64,000 nt of DNA from Acidobacteriota bacterium (GTDB taxonomy: Bacteria > Acidobacteriota > Terriglobia > Bryobacterales > Bryobacteraceae), in assembly GCA_025352795.1 (NCBI GenBank), contig JANXSF010000073.1, forward strand, positions 1-64,000, read 5' to 3'. The notes beneath the pieces are model-generated. The model saw only the letters and a list, made by a program, of their open reading frames with translations. It was not told where the DNA came from and ran no database searches. Position 1 is the stretch's first letter; every line of letters starts with the position of its first letter. Positions 52,111 through 59,785 of this stretch are shown piece by piece. The translations under genes were made by a program, and so were the position numbers.

Positions 52111-53274
52111 TTGACCGTAGGAATTCCAGGGGAAACATTCCCCGGGGAACGCCGCGTGGCGATGACCCCGGGTGCTTTTGATAAGTTAATCAAGGCTGGC
52201 ATGATTATTATGGTGGAACATGGCGCTGGGGTAAGCGCCGGTTTTCCCGATTTTGAATATCAGGCCAAAGGTGCCACCTTAGGCTCACGCCAGGAAGTAT
52301 TCGCCAAAGCAGACGTCATTTTACAAGTCAAAACTCTTGGCGCAAATCCCAAGGCTGGCCTATCCGACTTGTCCCTGATGCGGCCTGGGCAATTGCTGAT
52401 TGGCTTTGCCGAACCACTCACCGCCCTGGCTGAATGCACGGAACTGGCCAGAGCTCAGGTGACGCTGTTATCCATGGAATTGGTTCCCCGCATCACTCGG
52501 GCACAGGCGATGGACGCGCTTTCTTCCATGGCCACCGTGGCTGGATATCGTGCTGTGTTGGCCGGTGCAACGGCTTCCGCCCGCATGTTTCCCATGCTCA
52601 CCACCGCTGCTGGAACTCTAACCCCTGCCAAAGTTTTCGTACTGGGATGTGGGGTGGCAGGCTTGCAGGCCATCGCCACCGCCAAACGATTGGGCGCGGT
52701 TGTCAGCGCTTACGACGTCCGTCCGGCAGCTAAAGAACAGGCCGAAAGTGTGGGTGCCAAGTTCATTGTTTTAGACATGGATGCCAAAGCAGCGGAAGGA
52801 TCCGGTGGCTATGCCAAGGCCATGGACGAAGCCTTTTATCGACGACAGCGCGAACTGATGACCGCCATTCTGCGTGAACAGGATGTTGTAATTACCACTG
52901 CCGCCGTCCCCGGTAAGAAGGCCCCCATCCTGATCACTGCGGAAATGGCTCGTGCAATGCACCCCGGCGCGGTGATTGTGGATATGGCTGCTGAACGCGG
53001 CGGTAACTGTGAACTTACTAAGTTGGGTGAGACCGTGGAAGATAGTGGAGTTACAATCCTTGGTCCCGCCAATCTGCCTTCCGAGGCAGCGTATCATAGC
53101 AGCCAGATGTACGCCAAAAACATCTGCACTTTCCTGCTGCATCTGGCACCTAAAGGGGAAGTAGTGCTGAATTTTCAAGACGAAATTACGCGCGAAACAC
53201 TGGTCACACATCAGGGTCAAATTGTTCACGCAAAAGTAGCTGAGCTGGCCGGTCCTGTTTTAGTAGAAAGGTAG
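52111..53274 (+). CDS. pntAA: NAD(P) transhydrogenase subunit alpha part 1
   Basis: This encodes 387 residues from a TTG start with GAGGGG upstream. Domain dI is complete: GIPGETFPGERRVAMTPGAF, the NAD-binding VLGCGVAGLQAIATAKRLGA, SAYDVRPAAKEQAESVGAKF, and TAAVPGKKAPILITAEMARA. It binds NADH/NAD+ in the proton-translocating transhydrogenase. The alpha subunit is split into two genes (pntAA and pntAB), as in several non-enteric bacteria. pntAB starts 4 bases after the stop. Confidence 0.96.
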   Translation: MTVGIPGETFPGERRVAMTPGAFDKLIKAGMIIMVEHGAGVSAGFPDFEYQAKGATLGSRQEVFAKADVILQVKTLGANPKAGLSDLSLMRPGQLLIGFAEPLTALAECTELARAQVTLLSMELVPRITRAQAMDALSSMATVAGYRAVLAGATASARMFPMLTTAAGTLTPAKVFVLGCGVAGLQAIATAKRLGAVVSAYDVRPAAKEQAESVGAKFIVLDMDAKAAEGSGGYAKAMDEAFYRRQRELMTAILREQDVVITTAAVPGKKAPILITAEMARAMHPGAVIVDMAAERGGNCELTKLGETVEDSGVTILGPANLPSEAAYHSSQMYAKNICTFLLHLAPKGEVVLNFQDEITRETLVTHQGQIVHAKVAELAGPVLVER

Positions 53275-53278
53275 GTCC

Positions 53279-53572
53279 ATGCACCAATACGAAGAAGGGT
53301 TGTGGATTTTTCTGCTCTCCGCATTCCTGGGGTTCGAGCTCATACGCCGAGTTTCCCCACTTTTGCACACCCCATTAATGTCGCTCACCAACGCCATCTC
53401 CTCCATTGCGGTGGTCGGCGCCATTCTGGTTACAGGACATAAAGATGCTTCCACTTTCGCTAAAGTGCTGGGATTCATTGCTGTAACCGCATCCACAATC
53501 AACGCTGTTGGCGGCTACATGATCACCGACCGTACCTTGAAAATGTTCAAGCGTAAGGACGATCGCAAGTAA
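53279..53572 (+). CDS. pntAB: NAD(P) transhydrogenase subunit alpha part 2
   Basis: This encodes 97 residues with three predicted membrane helices (LWIFLLSAFLGFELIRRVSP; NAISSIAVVGAILVTG; VLGFIAVTASTINAVGGYMI). The sequence TPLMSLTNAISSI matches the family. It forms part of the membrane domain dII. Its stop codon overlaps the pntB start by one base (TAATG). Confidence 0.96.
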   Translation: MHQYEEGLWIFLLSAFLGFELIRRVSPLLHTPLMSLTNAISSIAVVGAILVTGHKDASTFAKVLGFIAVTASTINAVGGYMITDRTLKMFKRKDDRK

Positions 53573-54951
53573 TGAAAGACGTCATTTACCCCATCTTTTA
53601 CTTGTGTGCCGCAGCACTGTACATTCTGGCTTTGAAGTGGATGAATTCGCCCACCACCGCGCGTCGTGGTGTGCTGGCTGGCGAAATCGGCATGGTGCTC
53701 GCAGTGGTTGGCACAATGCTTCGTTACGAAGTGGTGGAATATCATTGGATCCTACTGGCCATGATCGTAGGAACAGCGATTGGTGTTCCGCTGGCATTGT
53801 TAATGCCTATGACCGCCGTCCCCCAGCGCACCGCCATCGCCCAAGCTTTCGGTGCTTTAGCTGCTGCGCTCATTGGAACTGTGGAATTCTTTGAACGGCA
53901 ACCAACAGGTTTCATATTAGTGGCACTTACTATTGAAATGCTGCTGGGCTATCTTACTTTCACCGCCAGCTTAGTAGCCTTCGCCAAGTTACAGGAGTTG
54001 CTGCCTGGTCGACCGTTGGTCTATAAGGGCCAGAACATAGTGAACCTATGCGTCATGGCAGCGGCCATCTTCATGGGTTCGCTGTTTTATGTCTCTCCTG
54101 GAACGGCCTGGGTATTTCCCGCTTTTGCCGGCTTATCCATGTTATTTGGCGTATTACTGATCATCCCCATTGGCGGCGCTGATATGCCAACGGTGATTGC
54201 ACTCCTGAACTCCTACGCCGGATTATCGGCCAGTGCCATGGGCTTCGCACTGAATAACAAACTCCTCATTGTTGCTGGCGCACTGGACGGTTCCTCTGGC
54301 CTGATTCTGGCCATCATTATGTGTCGCGCCATGAATCGGTCATTCACCAATGTCCTGTTTGGAGGCTTTGGTGCAGTCATTCAAAGTACCGCAGTCAAGG
54401 TGGAGCAACGACCAGTGCGTTCCGCCTCAGCCGAAGAAGTAGCATCTATTCTGGACACCGCTCGTTCCGTGATTGTAGTGCCCGGTTACGGCTTAGCAGT
54501 GGCTCAGGCGCAACATAAACTTCGCGAACTTTACGATATTCTTACCCGCCGTGGCGTAGACGTGCGCTTTGCCATCCATCCCGTGGCCGGCCGCATGCCC
54601 GGACACATGAATGTGCTGTTGGCCGAGGCCGACATTCCCTACGACAAGATGGTGGAAATGGAAGAGATCAATTCCGAATTCGCCATGTGTGACGTGGCCC
54701 TGGTGATTGGTGCGAATGACGTGGTGAATCCAGCAGCGAAAAACGATCCAGCAAGTCCCATTGCAGGCATGCCCATTCTGGAAGTGGACCGCGCCCGTAC
54801 CGTGATGATCATCAAGCGCGGCATGGCCGCAGGGTTCGCCGGCATAGATAATGAGCTGTATTACATGGATAAAACGCTGATGCTGTTTGGCGATGCCAAG
54901 TCGTTCACTGCAAGTATCGTCAAGGAACTGGGGACGCTAGGCGTAGGCTAA
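53572..54951 (+). CDS. pntB: NAD(P) transhydrogenase subunit beta
   Basis: This encodes 459 residues. The first 270 residues hold about eight or nine membrane helices (domain dII; GGADMPTVIALLNSYAGLSA is a signature). The C-terminal NADP-binding dIII has VIVVPGYGLAVAQAQHKLRE, FAIHPVAGRMPGHMNVLLAE, ALVIGANDVVNPAAKND and RGMAAGFAGIDNELYYMDKT. With PntAA and PntAB it couples the proton gradient to NADPH production. The end overlaps the convergent toxin remnant by 4 bases. Confidence 0.96.
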   Translation: MKDVIYPIFYLCAAALYILALKWMNSPTTARRGVLAGEIGMVLAVVGTMLRYEVVEYHWILLAMIVGTAIGVPLALLMPMTAVPQRTAIAQAFGALAAALIGTVEFFERQPTGFILVALTIEMLLGYLTFTASLVAFAKLQELLPGRPLVYKGQNIVNLCVMAAAIFMGSLFYVSPGTAWVFPAFAGLSMLFGVLLIIPIGGADMPTVIALLNSYAGLSASAMGFALNNKLLIVAGALDGSSGLILAIIMCRAMNRSFTNVLFGGFGAVIQSTAVKVEQRPVRSASAEEVASILDTARSVIVVPGYGLAVAQAQHKLRELYDILTRRGVDVRFAIHPVAGRMPGHMNVLLAEADIPYDKMVEMEEINSEFAMCDVALVIGANDVVNPAAKNDPASPIAGMPILEVDRARTVMIIKRGMAAGFAGIDNELYYMDKTLMLFGDAKSFTASIVKELGTLGVG

Positions 54952-55150
54952 AATTCTTGTTTGCACGGACCTGAGCTAATACAAAAGCAACTACCGTGTT
55001 GGCGATACACTCGAAAGTCCGCTAAATCTGTAGTGATCACCGGGTACTTTGGATGCAGTTCGCTTAGACGAATCAAACAAAGGTCTGCCAGATCAGGGGC
55101 CTGGTCTGCGTATCGAACAGCCAACTCCTTGCCAGAAACTCGGTATTCGC
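54948..55150 (-). pseudogene. Truncated PIN-domain (VapC-like) toxin remnant
   Basis: The C-terminal third of a PIN protein is recognisable: KELAVRYADQAPDLADLCLI, then ELHPKYPVITTDLADFRVYR. It has the DLAD and TTDLADF motifs that carry the last active-site acids. The N-terminal 60-70 residues with the first Asp and Glu are missing, and no start codon or ribosome-binding site suits it. The gene lies just after an intact RHH antitoxin, as in VapBC operons, so this is a decayed toxin. Confidence 0.65.
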
Positions 55151-55158
55151 GACTGCTT

Positions 55159-55368
55159 TCATTTACGGGAAAAGCCCTTGCGCGTAGAAAGGTTAGCTGA
55201 TCCTTCCACCGTACCGGCCAACCGCAAAAATGGTTTCCCAGATGGGTTACGCGCTCTTTCCAATTCGATACGCACAATGCTGCCGCGAGATACGCCGGAC
55301 CCACGGGCAGTTTCATCCAACCATGCAGCAAGATCTTCAGGAATTCGCACTGTAAGTGTGTTACTCAT
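55159..55368 (-). CDS. Ribbon-helix-helix antitoxin
   Basis: This encodes 69 residues from ATG 55368. The N-terminal RHH DNA-binding fold is clear: SNTLTVRIPEDLAAWLDETA followed by SGVSRGSIVRIELERA. The C-terminal tail (LAGTVEGSANLSTRKGFSRK) is the usual toxin-binding extension. It should bind its own promoter as a dimer. The adjacent toxin is degraded, so the antitoxin is an orphan that may cross-neutralise other PIN toxins or be neutral. Confidence 0.8.
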   Translation of the reverse strand: MSNTLTVRIPEDLAAWLDETARGSGVSRGSIVRIELERARNPSGKPFLRLAGTVEGSANLSTRKGFSRK

Positions 55369-55816
55369 TTGGTTGAAGCGTAACAAGTTCCAAAGTGCTC
55401 ATTCCGATGCTTCGTTGTGGGCGCAGACAAAGCATCCTGTCCAGTCACAACCTAAAAAAATACCTCATCTCCAAACATATCAATTCTTTACCAATCTTCC
55501 CGCCTCAAAAACTTAGACCACCCCTGCTAATCTAAGTCCAGAGAGATAAGTTCCGGCCGGAATGCTCTTCATCAAAAAGCCCTCCGTCGTCGCTGGGGCG
55601 CTCGAATCGGTTCGAGTAAGTAGTCAAACACAATCAGTAAGGTCGCTAACATGGAATACCCGCATTACTTGGCTGGGGAGTCAAGTAAGTGAGCCTGTAA
55701 ATCAGGCAAAACTGCTGGCCGGCAGTTTCAACGGGTGAAGTAGCGGCGACCTTGTTGGTTATTATTGTAAAAGGTCTCGCAGTTCGTAACGCCGTAGTGT
55801 GTCCAGTGACTGGGGT
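55369..55816. other. 448-base gap without a confident gene
   Basis: The stretch between the antitoxin start and the MsrQ-fusion stop contains no recognised RNA gene. It holds a 6-bp hairpin (CTCGAA/TTCGAG, 55601-55616) and one small plus-strand frame (see next entry). The antitoxin promoter should lie near 55369-55450. I see nothing else that can be supported. Confidence 0.5.
55562..55738 (+). CDS. Possible 58-residue small protein
   Basis: An ATG at 55562 opens 58 codons (MLFIKKPSVVAGALESVRVS to KLLAGSFNG). No ribosome-binding site is obvious (GGCCGGA upstream), no homologue is recognised, and amino-acid composition is only moderately protein-like. It is given only because it fills an otherwise empty stretch and may be spurious. 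Confidence 0.2.
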   Translation: MLFIKKPSVVAGALESVRVSSQTQSVRSLTWNTRITWLGSQVSEPVNQAKLLAGSFNG

Positions 55817-57397
55817 TCAGGCGACTAAACTAACTGGCCCCTTAGCCCTGCCGACACAAAGCAACCGGTATCCCTGAGCCTTCAACGCGGGTTCAAGACC
55901 CTCTTCGTTTTCCATTTCCACTTCCCCGTCCAGTACACGCGTGGCGCAGGTGCCACATTGGCCAACGCGGCAACTGTACGGAATTGTGATCCCATGCTTT
56001 TCAGCCACGGACAGAAGCGTTTCAGACGAAGAACATTCCAGCTTTACTTCGGACTTGGTAAATTCCACAGCGCAGGTAAATGCGGTGGAACTGGAAGTTG
56101 TTCCAGCCAACGCAAAGCGTTCTTGCCGGATCTGATCGGGACGAGCCCCTAAAGACAACAGAATCTCCTTTACACTCACCATGAACGGCGGTGGCCCGCA
56201 AAGGAAAAACGTTTGTCGACTGACATCGCCCAATTGTTGTTCCACTAATTGGCGATTCACATGCCCGTTTGGACCTTGCCATTCCAGACCAGGCTTGCTT
56301 GCAACCACCACATAGCGGAAACGGGGCAGACGTTTCTGAAGGTCGTCAAGATCCGCCTTGAAGACCACGTCGTTTTCTGTGCGAACACCATAGAGCATGG
56401 CGATTTCAGTCTCTGGTGCAGCTTTCTCAATGTATCTCAGCATAGACATAATGGGCGTAACACCACTGCCACCTGCTAACAGAACGATATTCTTATGTTG
56501 CTTTTCGTCGAAATAAAATTGTCCGTAGGGTCCTCGTGCAACCACTGTCAAGCCTTGCTTGGCCTCTTGATTGAGGAATGTGGAAACCACGCCCTGTTGT
56601 TTCACCGTAACCTCGACGTATCCGCTCTCTAGTGGCGATGATGAGATGGAATAGGACCTTGGTAGCGTCTTGCCACCCACCATCCAATCGAAGGTAAGAA
56701 ACTGTCCCGGTCTTGCGCCCGATAGTTTTCCGCCAGGGAGCGGAAATCGTAACGTTACGGTATCGGGGGTTTGTCGTTCAATGCCTGATACCGTAAGTCG
56801 CAAAGTGTTGTCGGCTGTCTTGCTGCGCAGGCCAACAAGTCTTGATCCAAGCAGCACCAGCATAACCACGCCGTAAAAAACCGGCCAGCGAATATCGGAT
56901 TTCACCAGCCAGTAGTAGTGAACCACGGCGGCGATTGCGGTGATATAAACTAGCCGATGAAGACGTTGCCAACGCAGAAGGCCCAAACGCCGAATCCAGC
57001 CGCCGGTTGAGGTCAGCGCAAGGGGCAGCATTAGCACAAAGGCGGTGAAACCGGCCAAGATAAACCGCCGCTTCACAACGTCCTGCAGCATCTCGGAAAA
57101 GTCCAGATTTTTATCCAGCCAGAACCAAGTAAGGAAGTGCATGGAGGCGTAGAAAAACGCGTAGAGACCTAACATGCGCCGGTAGGAGACCAGATCTGGA
57201 AGGCGCAAAAGTCTTCGTAGCGGCGTTATCGCCAGCGTGAAAGCAATGAAGCGGATGGCCCAATCGCCTGTGAAATGCGTGATGTACTCAACCGGATTTG
57301 CGGTCAGGTCCCCTTGCCCTGCACGCCAAGCCACCCACAGCACCGGCGCAAAGCAAACTACAAACACTAAGATTCCGAACCATCGTTTGCGCAACAT
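55817..57397 (-). CDS. MsrQ-like heme membrane protein fused to FAD/NAD(P) and 2Fe-2S reductase domains
   Basis: This encodes 526 residues from ATG 57397, three bases after the msrP stop; the longer open frame overlaps msrP and is rejected. Residues 1-190 are the six-helix ferric-reductase-like MsrQ domain, with heme-ligand candidates in FYASMHFLTWFWLDK and RLHRLVYITAIAAVVHYYWL. Residues about 195-430 are an FNR-type reductase: RPGQFLTFDW, RSYSISSSP for FAD, GGSGVTPIMSMLRYIEKAAP and FLCGPPPFMVSVKEILLSLG for NAD(P). Residues about 440-526 are a plant-type 2Fe-2S ferredoxin (CRVGQCGTCATRVLDGEV and a last Cys in LLCVGRA). It can carry electrons from NAD(P)H to periplasmic MsrP unaided; E. coli MsrQ uses the separate reductase Fre. 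Confidence 0.88.
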   Translation of the reverse strand: MLRKRWFGILVFVVCFAPVLWVAWRAGQGDLTANPVEYITHFTGDWAIRFIAFTLAITPLRRLLRLPDLVSYRRMLGLYAFFYASMHFLTWFWLDKNLDFSEMLQDVVKRRFILAGFTAFVLMLPLALTSTGGWIRRLGLLRWQRLHRLVYITAIAAVVHYYWLVKSDIRWPVFYGVVMLVLLGSRLVGLRSKTADNTLRLTVSGIERQTPDTVTLRFPLPGGKLSGARPGQFLTFDWMVGGKTLPRSYSISSSPLESGYVEVTVKQQGVVSTFLNQEAKQGLTVVARGPYGQFYFDEKQHKNIVLLAGGSGVTPIMSMLRYIEKAAPETEIAMLYGVRTENDVVFKADLDDLQKRLPRFRYVVVASKPGLEWQGPNGHVNRQLVEQQLGDVSRQTFFLCGPPPFMVSVKEILLSLGARPDQIRQERFALAGTTSSSTAFTCAVEFTKSEVKLECSSSETLLSVAEKHGITIPYSCRVGQCGTCATRVLDGEVEMENEEGLEPALKAQGYRLLCVGRAKGPVSLVA

Positions 57398-57399
57398 AT

Positions 57400-58344
57400 C
57401 TAGAAGTTCTTTTTCAGATCCATGCCTGAATAAAGCGACGCAACCTGATCTGCATAGCCGTTGAACATCAAGGTGGGCCGACGCCGCAATTCGCCCAACC
57501 GGCGCTCGTTCGCCTGGGTCCACCGCGGATGGTCTACTTGCGGATTCACGTTCGAGTAGAATCCGTATTCTTTGGAATTGGAAGCATTCCAGGTGTTTAG
57601 CGGCTGGCTGCTCACCAGCCGGATCTTGACCAACGATTTAATACTCTTGAAGCCGTACTTCCAAGGCACAATCAATCGCACCGGAGCTCCGTCCTGCGGC
57701 GGCAGAGACTCTCCATACATGCCCATTGTCAGCAGCGCCAATGGATGCATGGCCTCATCCAGGCGCAGCCCTTCAACATAAGGCAAGGGAATGCCGGCAT
57801 TCTTTGCCTCGGGCATTTCTTTAAGATCGTAGTAAGTCTCAAAGTACACAAATTTCGCTTTCGATGTGGGCTCCACCTTCTTCAGCAGAGCGCTCAACGA
57901 ATACCCAATCCACGGCACCACGATCGACCAAGCTTCCACACAACGGTGCCGGTAAATCCGCTCTTCGAGTGGCGCGAGTTTCAGCAACTCGTCCACGCTG
58001 AACTTGCGCGGCTTGGCCACTTCACCTTCTACCGAAACAACCCACGGGCTGGTTTTGAAGTTCTTCGCCAGTTGGGCCGGCTGTTCCTTGCTGGTGCCAA
58101 ACTCATAAAAGTTGTTGTACGTGCTGACGTCCTTAAACGAATTTTGCTTTTCGGTGGTGCTCAGCGGGCTCTTGATAAGGTCCCCGAATTTCACCGCAGC
58201 ATTCGCCCGGGCAGTTGGAGACAGCAGTTCGTGCGCTCCCAAAAAGGCTGGCGGAAGAGCCGTCAAAAAACTGCGCCTGTTTAAGTAGAGGGATTTTGGA
58301 GTCACCTCAGAAGAGGGGATTTCGATTGTTGTCTTTATTAGCAT
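57400..58344 (-). CDS. msrP: Periplasmic methionine-sulfoxide reductase catalytic subunit
   Basis: This encodes 314 residues. The Tat signal is [19 protein letters not shown]. The sulfite-oxidase-fold core has [20 protein letters not shown], in which the Cys coordinates molybdenum, and [20 protein letters not shown], as in E. coli MsrP (YedY). It reduces methionine sulfoxide in envelope proteins with electrons from MsrQ, encoded 2 bases downstream. The upstream gene encodes a methionine-rich protein. All three belong to one minus-strand unit driven by the promoter at 59055-59080. Confidence 0.94.
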   Translation of the reverse strand: MLIKTTIEIPSSEVTPKSLYLNRRSFLTALPPAFLGAHELLSPTARANAAVKFGDLIKSPLSTTEKQNSFKDVSTYNNFYEFGTSKEQPAQLAKNFKTSPWVVSVEGEVAKPRKFSVDELLKLAPLEERIYRHRCVEAWSIVVPWIGYSLSALLKKVEPTSKAKFVYFETYYDLKEMPEAKNAGIPLPYVEGLRLDEAMHPLALLTMGMYGESLPPQDGAPVRLIVPWKYGFKSIKSLVKIRLVSSQPLNTWNASNSKEYGFYSNVNPQVDHPRWTQANERRLGELRRRPTLMFNGYADQVASLYSGMDLKKNF

Positions 58345-58397
58345 GTAATTTACCTGTTATTGCACAACTGGTGTGGCGTCACACGGTTTGCTATAGA

Positions 58398-58994
58398 CTA
58401 CTTCTTTGTATCGGTTTTGTCCATCATGGTTATGTCCATCTGGCGGCTCATGTTCATCTTTTCAAACATCATTGCCTTGTCATCCATCGACATTTTATTG
58501 GTCATGGACATCCGTTTTTTGGCGGACATTTTGCTCATGTCGTGGCCAGCCATCTTAGTTGCCATATTTTTCTCCGCGTCCGACATCTTGTCGAACATGG
58601 CAGCCTTTTCAGCCTTCGACATTTTATCCATCATCATGTCCTGGTCTGACATTTTCGACATGTTCGGCATCATGCCGCTCTGATGACTCATTGAAAACTT
58701 TTCATACATCATTGCCTTGTCATCGACAGACATTTTATCGGTCATCGCCATCCGCGCATCGGCGGGCATTGTAGACATATCGTGACCGGCCATTTTCGTA
58801 GCCATGCCTTTGTCCGCGTCCGACATCTTGTCAAACATGGCGGCCTTGTCTTCCTTGGACATCTTGTCCATCCCCATCATCATGTCCTTATCGGACATTT
58901 TCGATTGGGCAGTGCTTTGGGCCATCACCGGAACAACGGTCAATCCCAAAACCAAACCTGCCAGAGTCAATAATTTCGACTGTTTGCTATGCAT
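58398..58994 (-). CDS. Methionine-rich exported protein, MrpX-like
   Basis: This encodes 198 residues. A signal peptide (ending VVPVMA) is followed by a mature chain of about 173 residues in which I count 43 methionines and no cysteine. The chain is a tandem duplication of about 70 residues: KMSDKDMMM...KEDKAAMFDKMSDADKGMA and KMSDQDMMM...KAEKAAMFDKMSDAEKNMA, each followed by TKMAGHDMS. This resembles MrpX of Azospira, a sacrificial scavenger of hypochlorite that is repaired by YedY/MsrP, and the same partners are encoded here. A metal-binding role of the His-Met pairs (GHDMS) is also possible. AAGGAG precedes the ATG. Confidence 0.82.
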   Translation of the reverse strand: MHSKQSKLLTLAGLVLGLTVVPVMAQSTAQSKMSDKDMMMGMDKMSKEDKAAMFDKMSDADKGMATKMAGHDMSTMPADARMAMTDKMSVDDKAMMYEKFSMSHQSGMMPNMSKMSDQDMMMDKMSKAEKAAMFDKMSDAEKNMATKMAGHDMSKMSAKKRMSMTNKMSMDDKAMMFEKMNMSRQMDITMMDKTDTKK

Positions 58995-59054
58995 AACTTC
59001 TCCTTAGAATTCTCTGCGGACAATTTCAGTCGTCCGTTTTAGTCTGTTCATAAT

Positions 59055-59080
59055 TTCGGATCGGTGCGGCAGAAAGTTAC
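59055..59080 (-). promoter_or_regulatory. Putative ECF-sigma promoter of mrpX-msrP-msrQ
   Basis: Read on the minus strand: GTAACTTT (-35), 9 bases, CGATCCGAA (-10 region), ending 60 bases before the methionine-rich gene's ATG. Both halves are identical to the promoter at 59146-59171 that faces the sigma gene, with the same spacing. Shared sequence on both sides of a divergent sigma/target pair is characteristic of sigma autoregulation. Confidence 0.75.
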
Positions 59081-59145
59081 GGTGGCAAAAAGAACCTGGC
59101 TAAGTGTGTCAAACTTGCTTTGAACCGAGATTTTGACATTTGTCA

Positions 59146-59171
59146 GTAACTTTAATCAGTGTCGATCCGAA
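59146..59171 (+). promoter_or_regulatory. Putative autoregulated ECF-sigma promoter
   Basis: GTAACTTT (59146-59153), 9 bases, then CGATCCGAA (59163-59171), ending 17 bases before the ATG of the sigma gene at 59189. It is the twin of the promoter on the other strand. The GTAAC/CGATC type resembles other ECF promoters. Confidence 0.75.
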
Positions 59172-59188
59172 TCCTAGAGTGAGGCGGA

Positions 59189-59785
59189 ATGTCTAAAGCA
59201 CATTCCGTGGCCGAACTTGAAGAACTTATGCTTCGTTATCAACAAGCAGATCCCGTCGCCACAACCGAGTTGATCCGTCAGGTAAGCCCATTGTTACTGC
59301 GATTTTTGACCAGCCAATGTGGCAGTCGTGCCGACGCCGAAGACCTTCTTCAAGACACTTGGCTCCAAATCCATCGGGTGCGGCACACTCATCGGCCAGG
59401 AGAGCCGGTTCTGCCCTGGATCTACGCGATCACCCGCCACGTCCAAGTCGATGGATATCGCCGATCACGACGAATTCGTTCGCATGAGCATCTGATGGAT
59501 CCGCTTCCAGAATCTTTCCGAGTTGCCCGCCCTGCTCCGGTAGTTGCGCCCGATTTCGATACCATGCTTGCGGTCTTGCCCCCCAGCCAACGCGAGGTGG
59601 TCAGGTTGCTGAAGCACACAGGAATGAGCCTCGAAGAAGTGGCCAGAGCAACCGGTTCAACCGTCGGTTCTGTAAAGTTGAAAGCACACCGCGCTTACGA
59701 AAAACTGCGGTCTGTGCTAGGGCGCAAGCAAGGGAAGGGCGCAGCGTTGGGCCACCAGGCACAAGGAAATTACGATGGCGTGTGA
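59189..59785 (+). CDS. ECF-type RNA polymerase sigma factor
   Basis: This encodes 198 residues. Region sigma2 (about 20-90) has LLLRFLTSQCGSRADAEDLL, QDTWLQIHRVRHTHRPGEPV and LPWIYAITRHVQVDGYRRSR. Region sigma4 (about 125-180) has PSQREVVRLLKHTGMSLEEV and GSVKLKAHRAYEKLRSVLG. A Pro-rich linker separates them. The gene is followed by the anti-sigma gene with an 11-base overlap. The position beside mrpX-msrP matches the SigF of Azospira. The likely signal is reactive chlorine or another oxidant of the periplasm. Confidence 0.9.
   Translation: MSKAHSVAELEELMLRYQQADPVATTELIRQVSPLLLRFLTSQCGSRADAEDLLQDTWLQIHRVRHTHRPGEPVLPWIYAITRHVQVDGYRRSRRIRSHEHLMDPLPESFRVARPAPVVAPDFDTMLAVLPPSQREVVRLLKHTGMSLEEVARATGSTVGSVKLKAHRAYEKLRSVLGRKQGKGAALGHQAQGNYDGV

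Noticed and set aside
51888-52202. 104-residue minus-strand frame overlapping the pntAA start
   Set aside because: It covers the ribosome-binding site and first 30 codons of pntAA, has no domain, and gives a Ser/Arg-rich product typical of chance frames. The gap 51879-52110 shows nothing else.
55590-55625. tRNA-like T-loop string (GGTTCGAGT)
   Set aside because: No acceptor, D or anticodon arms can be folded around it; only a 6-bp hairpin remains.
57745-58649. Plus-strand frames antisense to msrP and the Met-rich gene
   Set aside because: The His- and Phe-rich products are the mirror of Met-rich repeats; no start signals, and the minus-strand genes have signal peptides and motifs.
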